DNA from: an uncultured Muribaculaceae bacterium
GTDB lineage: Bacteria; Bacteroidota; Bacteroidia; Bacteroidales; Muribaculaceae
Length of the DNA stretch: 8,152 nt
NCBI GenBank assembly: GCA_947178235.1
Contig: CAMWXQ010000036.1
Coordinates: forward strand, 1-8,152
Direction: 5' to 3'
The position numbers and the translations under genes were made by a program. Under the pieces are notes generated by a model. It made no database searches, was not told where the DNA came from, and saw nothing but the letters and a program-made list of their open reading frames with translations. Shown here piece after piece: positions 6,838-8,152 of the stretch (positions are counted from its first letter, which is position 1; every line of letters begins with the position of its first letter).

Positions 6838-7704
6838 CTAATCTATGCTGTTTATGGTGTTGATGTCCTTGTTCAACAGGTAAGAAATAGCTTGATTATC
6901 CATACCCTTTTCGCGCATGGAGTGAACCACTTCTGTAAGCATTTTATTTTCGCCTTGGACGATTCCTTTCTCCATTCCTTTCTCCTCGCCCTCTTCTCTT
7001 GCGGTGTCGACTATCGCGATGGTGTCGCGGTATATGCGCAGAGATTCCTCATAGGCCCAGCGTTCTTTGCGGGGCATGTTGGCTATCTCGGCTATGGAGC
7101 CGAGACGGTCGAAGACGGCCTTTTGGGCGGCGAAGGGCATACGGTCGAAGGTCTGCATATTATTCAGTACATAAAGCCATTTCTTGAAATCTGTGTCACA
7201 CTCCTCCTCTGTCAAGTCAAAGAGAGGCAGTTGAAGGAAAATCAAACGGATCTTATCGGAAAATATCTTTCCGGTCTCCATGTCCATCAGAGCTACATCC
7301 GTGCGGGGTTTGGCTGCATCCGGCTCGTTGAACTTGAAGTTCATGAAGTAAACGCCGTAGACCGGGGTGAGTTCATATTTCCAGTCCGATCCTTTCACGG
7401 CCTGCCAGGCGATGTCGGTCGAGGCATAGTAGACGGCGCGGTCGCGGAAGTGTTTCTGATACTTGTTCTGCATCTCCACTATGATATGCTCGCCGGTGTC
7501 GGTCGTGCAATATATGTCATAGACTAGACCACGCTCGGATTTGAGTATGGGCACGCGCTCCTTGTCGAGGAATGTGAGGTCTGTGATGACGTGTTCACCT
7601 TCGAGCAGCGCGTTGAGGAAGGAGATCAGAATATCCTTGCTCATCTCCTGGCCGAAGATGCGTTTGAAGCCGACATCCGTGAATGGGTTGAGATACTTAG
7701 ACAT
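6838..7704 (-). CDS. Rpn-family PD-(D/E)XK nuclease / putative transposase
   Basis: Member of the Rpn group (recombination-promoting nuclease, often labelled PD-(D/E)XK nuclease family transposase). Members are DNA endonucleases that raise RecA-independent recombination in E. coli; a phage-defence role has been proposed for relatives. The 288 residues are family-like. The N-terminus shows NPFTDVGFKRIFG (6-18). The catalytic core is VYDIYCTT (61-68, Asp63) followed by IIVEMQNKYQ (74-83, Glu77-x-Gln79), which fits the D...E-x-Q pattern. A helical middle region follows, then a charged AREEGEEKGMEKG stretch (235-247) and a REKGMDNQAISYLL tail typical of the family. The core looks intact. A 12-bp perfect DNA tandem repeat (6962-6985) encodes the EKGM repeat. 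The gene has its own promoter and terminator, so it is a single-gene unit. No flanking terminal inverted repeats or target duplications were seen, so it is not a complete insertion sequence. Confidence 0.9.
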   Translation of the reverse strand: MSKYLNPFTDVGFKRIFGQEMSKDILISFLNALLEGEHVITDLTFLDKERVPILKSERGLVYDIYCTTDTGEHIIVEMQNKYQKHFRDRAVYYASTDIAWQAVKGSDWKYELTPVYGVYFMNFKFNEPDAAKPRTDVALMDMETGKIFSDKIRLIFLQLPLFDLTEEECDTDFKKWLYVLNNMQTFDRMPFAAQKAVFDRLGSIAEIANMPRKERWAYEESLRIYRDTIAIVDTAREEGEEKGMEKGIVQGENKMLTEVVHSMREKGMDNQAISYLLNKDINTINSID

Positions 7705-7727
7705 AAGCGATCAGGTATCAGTTTGCA

Positions 7728-7758
7728 CAAAGTTAGTCATTAATCTTGGCTTTTCCAA
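7728..7758 (-). promoter_or_regulatory. Bacteroidota-type promoter of the Rpn gene
   Basis: Minus strand: TTG (7758-7756), 20 bp, TAACTTTG (7735-7728), which is a full TAnnTTTG match. The predicted start near 7721 leaves a leader of about 17 nt before the ATG at 7704. Box sequence and spacing are identical to the nadA promoter. Confidence 0.7.
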
Positions 7759-7780
7759 GTATCGGCTTCGGTTTGGGGGA

Positions 7781-7814
7781 TAAAAAAAATGAGGGAAGTT
7801 TCACAACTGCCCTC
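7781..7814 (-). terminator. Leftward intrinsic terminator upstream of the Rpn promoter
   Basis: On the minus strand GAGGGCAGTT and AACTTCCCTC pair around a 4-nt loop (7791-7814, one C-U mismatch), followed by eight T (7789-7782 read leftwards). It ends a transcript coming from the right and lies upstream of the Rpn promoter, so it does not belong to the Rpn gene. No annotated leftward gene lies to its right within the window. Confidence 0.75.
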
Positions 7815-7892
7815 ACACATGCTTTAACCTAACTTTTTGTTGACTTTACAATTCAATTTTTAGTAGCTATTATACCGCTGACGTCAAATATT
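7781..7892 (-). ncRNA. Candidate small RNA of about 110 nt
   Basis: A leftward promoter-like element (7899-7930) and the terminator at 7781-7814 bracket about 110 nt with no open frame of note. The predicted start is near 7892 by analogy with the other promoters here. The 3' half carries the terminator hairpin and a U8 tail, as expected for a trans-acting small RNA. The family is not recognised. The support is only promoter plus terminator; a read-through from a gene right of the window is the alternative. Confidence 0.35.
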
Positions 7893-7898
7893 ATGGGG

Positions 7899-7930
7899 CA
7901 AAATTACACTTAATCTGCGAGAGTGTAAAA
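7899..7930 (-). promoter_or_regulatory. Possible leftward promoter with internal dyad
   Basis: The minus strand has TAATTTTG (7906-7899), a TAnnTTTG match. TTTT (7930-7927) sits exactly 20 bp upstream, where the other promoters have TTTG or xTTG. TTACACT (7904-7910) and AGTGTAA (7922-7928) are 7-bp reverse complements 11 bp apart, overlapping both boxes, an operator-like arrangement. The imperfect -33 box keeps confidence low. Confidence 0.4.
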
Positions 7931-8059
7931 TTATTTTGGTTAAATTCTATTAAAAGTGGTCTCGGGGCTTGCAGAATGCTCTCTCACGAACTGAAAACCT
8001 GCCAAAAAGATTCGTCCGAGGGGCTTTTCGGTAGCGCGGGTAATGTCCGTGAGGAAATA

Positions 8060-8091
8060 TTTGAGTTTTTGCTGAAAAAACATTATTTTTG
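8060..8091 (+). promoter_or_regulatory. Rightward Bacteroidota-type promoter
   Basis: TTTG (8060-8063), 20 bp, TATTTTTG (8084-8091): both consensus boxes match in full and the spacing equals that of the nadA and Rpn promoters. Transcription should begin near 8097-8100, about 23 nt before the ATG at 8122. Confidence 0.7.
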
Positions 8092-8121
8092 CACCCGTAA
8101 CCTCAGAATACCATCCCACGG

Positions 8122-8152
8122 ATGCACCCGATCTCAGCCACAATCATAGCCC
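8122..8152 (+). CDS. Start of an unidentified rightward gene, truncated by window edge
   Basis: An ATG at 8122 opens ten codons (MHPISATIIA) before the window ends. It is supported by the strong promoter ending 31 bp upstream and by a hydrophobic N-terminus, which hints at a membrane anchor or signal sequence. Ten residues are too few to name a family. The overlapping plus-strand frame that began at 7976 stops at 8147-8149, so it is a different frame. Confidence 0.45.
   Translation, partial: MHPISATIIA

Larger units (their letters stand above)
7705..8121. other. 417-bp intergenic region right of the Rpn gene
   Basis: It holds the leftward Rpn promoter (7728-7758), a leftward terminator (7781-7814), a possible small-RNA promoter (7899-7930) and a rightward promoter (8060-8091). 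The stretch at about 7955-8045 is more GC-rich than its AT-rich flanks. It reads as a 57-codon frame on the plus strand (7976-8149) and a 67-codon frame on the minus strand (8143-7940), neither recognisable. It may be a gene remnant or structured RNA. I see no tRNA or other known RNA fold. Confidence 0.6.

Noticed and set aside
6838..7704. Complete insertion sequence around the Rpn gene
   Set aside because: The 'transposase' label of the family is historical; I found no terminal inverted repeats or target-site duplication, and the gene has ordinary promoter and terminator.
7940..8149. Small overlapping frames: minus 8143-7940 (67 codons) and plus 7976-8149 (57 codons)
   Set aside because: They overlap each other and the rightward promoter, have no recognisable domain, and no promoter or start signal favours either; recorded only as part of the intergenic region.

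Overview
This window looks like a chromosomal segment of a member of the Bacteroidota, most likely order Bacteroidales. Muribaculaceae or a close relative is my best guess, but that is inference. The evidence is: promoters of the Bacteroides type (TTG/TTTG, exactly 20 bp, then TAnnTTTG); no clear Shine-Dalgarno sequences; a long LeuRS with extra insertions; and moderately GC-rich genes set between very AT-rich spacers full of short-period repeats.

Layout. At the left edge a 5'-truncated major facilitator superfamily (MFS) transporter runs rightwards (1-1004). It converges on a leftward block that, in transcription order, reads nadA (quinolinate synthase, 6361-5396), leuS (leucyl-tRNA synthetase, 5331-2554), pyrH (UMP kinase, 2448-1744) and frr (ribosome recycling factor, 1647-1090). 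A perfect 17-bp inverted repeat lies between the convergent gene ends. The three spacers inside the block (64, 105 and 96 bp) hold no recognisable promoter and are largely filled by 7-bp or 9-bp tandem repeats with self-complementary cores. The four genes may therefore be one transcription unit driven from upstream of nadA, serving NAD synthesis, leucine charging, pyrimidine nucleotide supply and ribosome recycling.

Upstream of nadA is a 476-bp gene-free region (6362-6837). It holds a good nadA promoter (6571-6601), a perfect 9-3-9 inverted repeat where transcription should start, further TTATnnACA-like 9-mers, and a cluster of TTWTCAACA boxes (6735-6765) that looks like DnaA boxes. To its right is a leftward Rpn-family PD-(D/E)XK nuclease / 'putative transposase' gene (7704-6838) with its own promoter and a strong intrinsic terminator.

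The right end (7705-8152) holds a second leftward terminator with a matching upstream promoter, which together suggest a small RNA of roughly 110 nt. It also holds a textbook rightward promoter 31 bp before an ATG that probably starts a gene running off the window.

The protein genes are ordinary apart from the Rpn gene. The points most worth a second look are the repeat-filled spacers, the nadA control region, the possible small RNA, and a possible internal start in the Rpn gene. I found no CRISPR array, rRNA, tRNA or complete insertion sequence.
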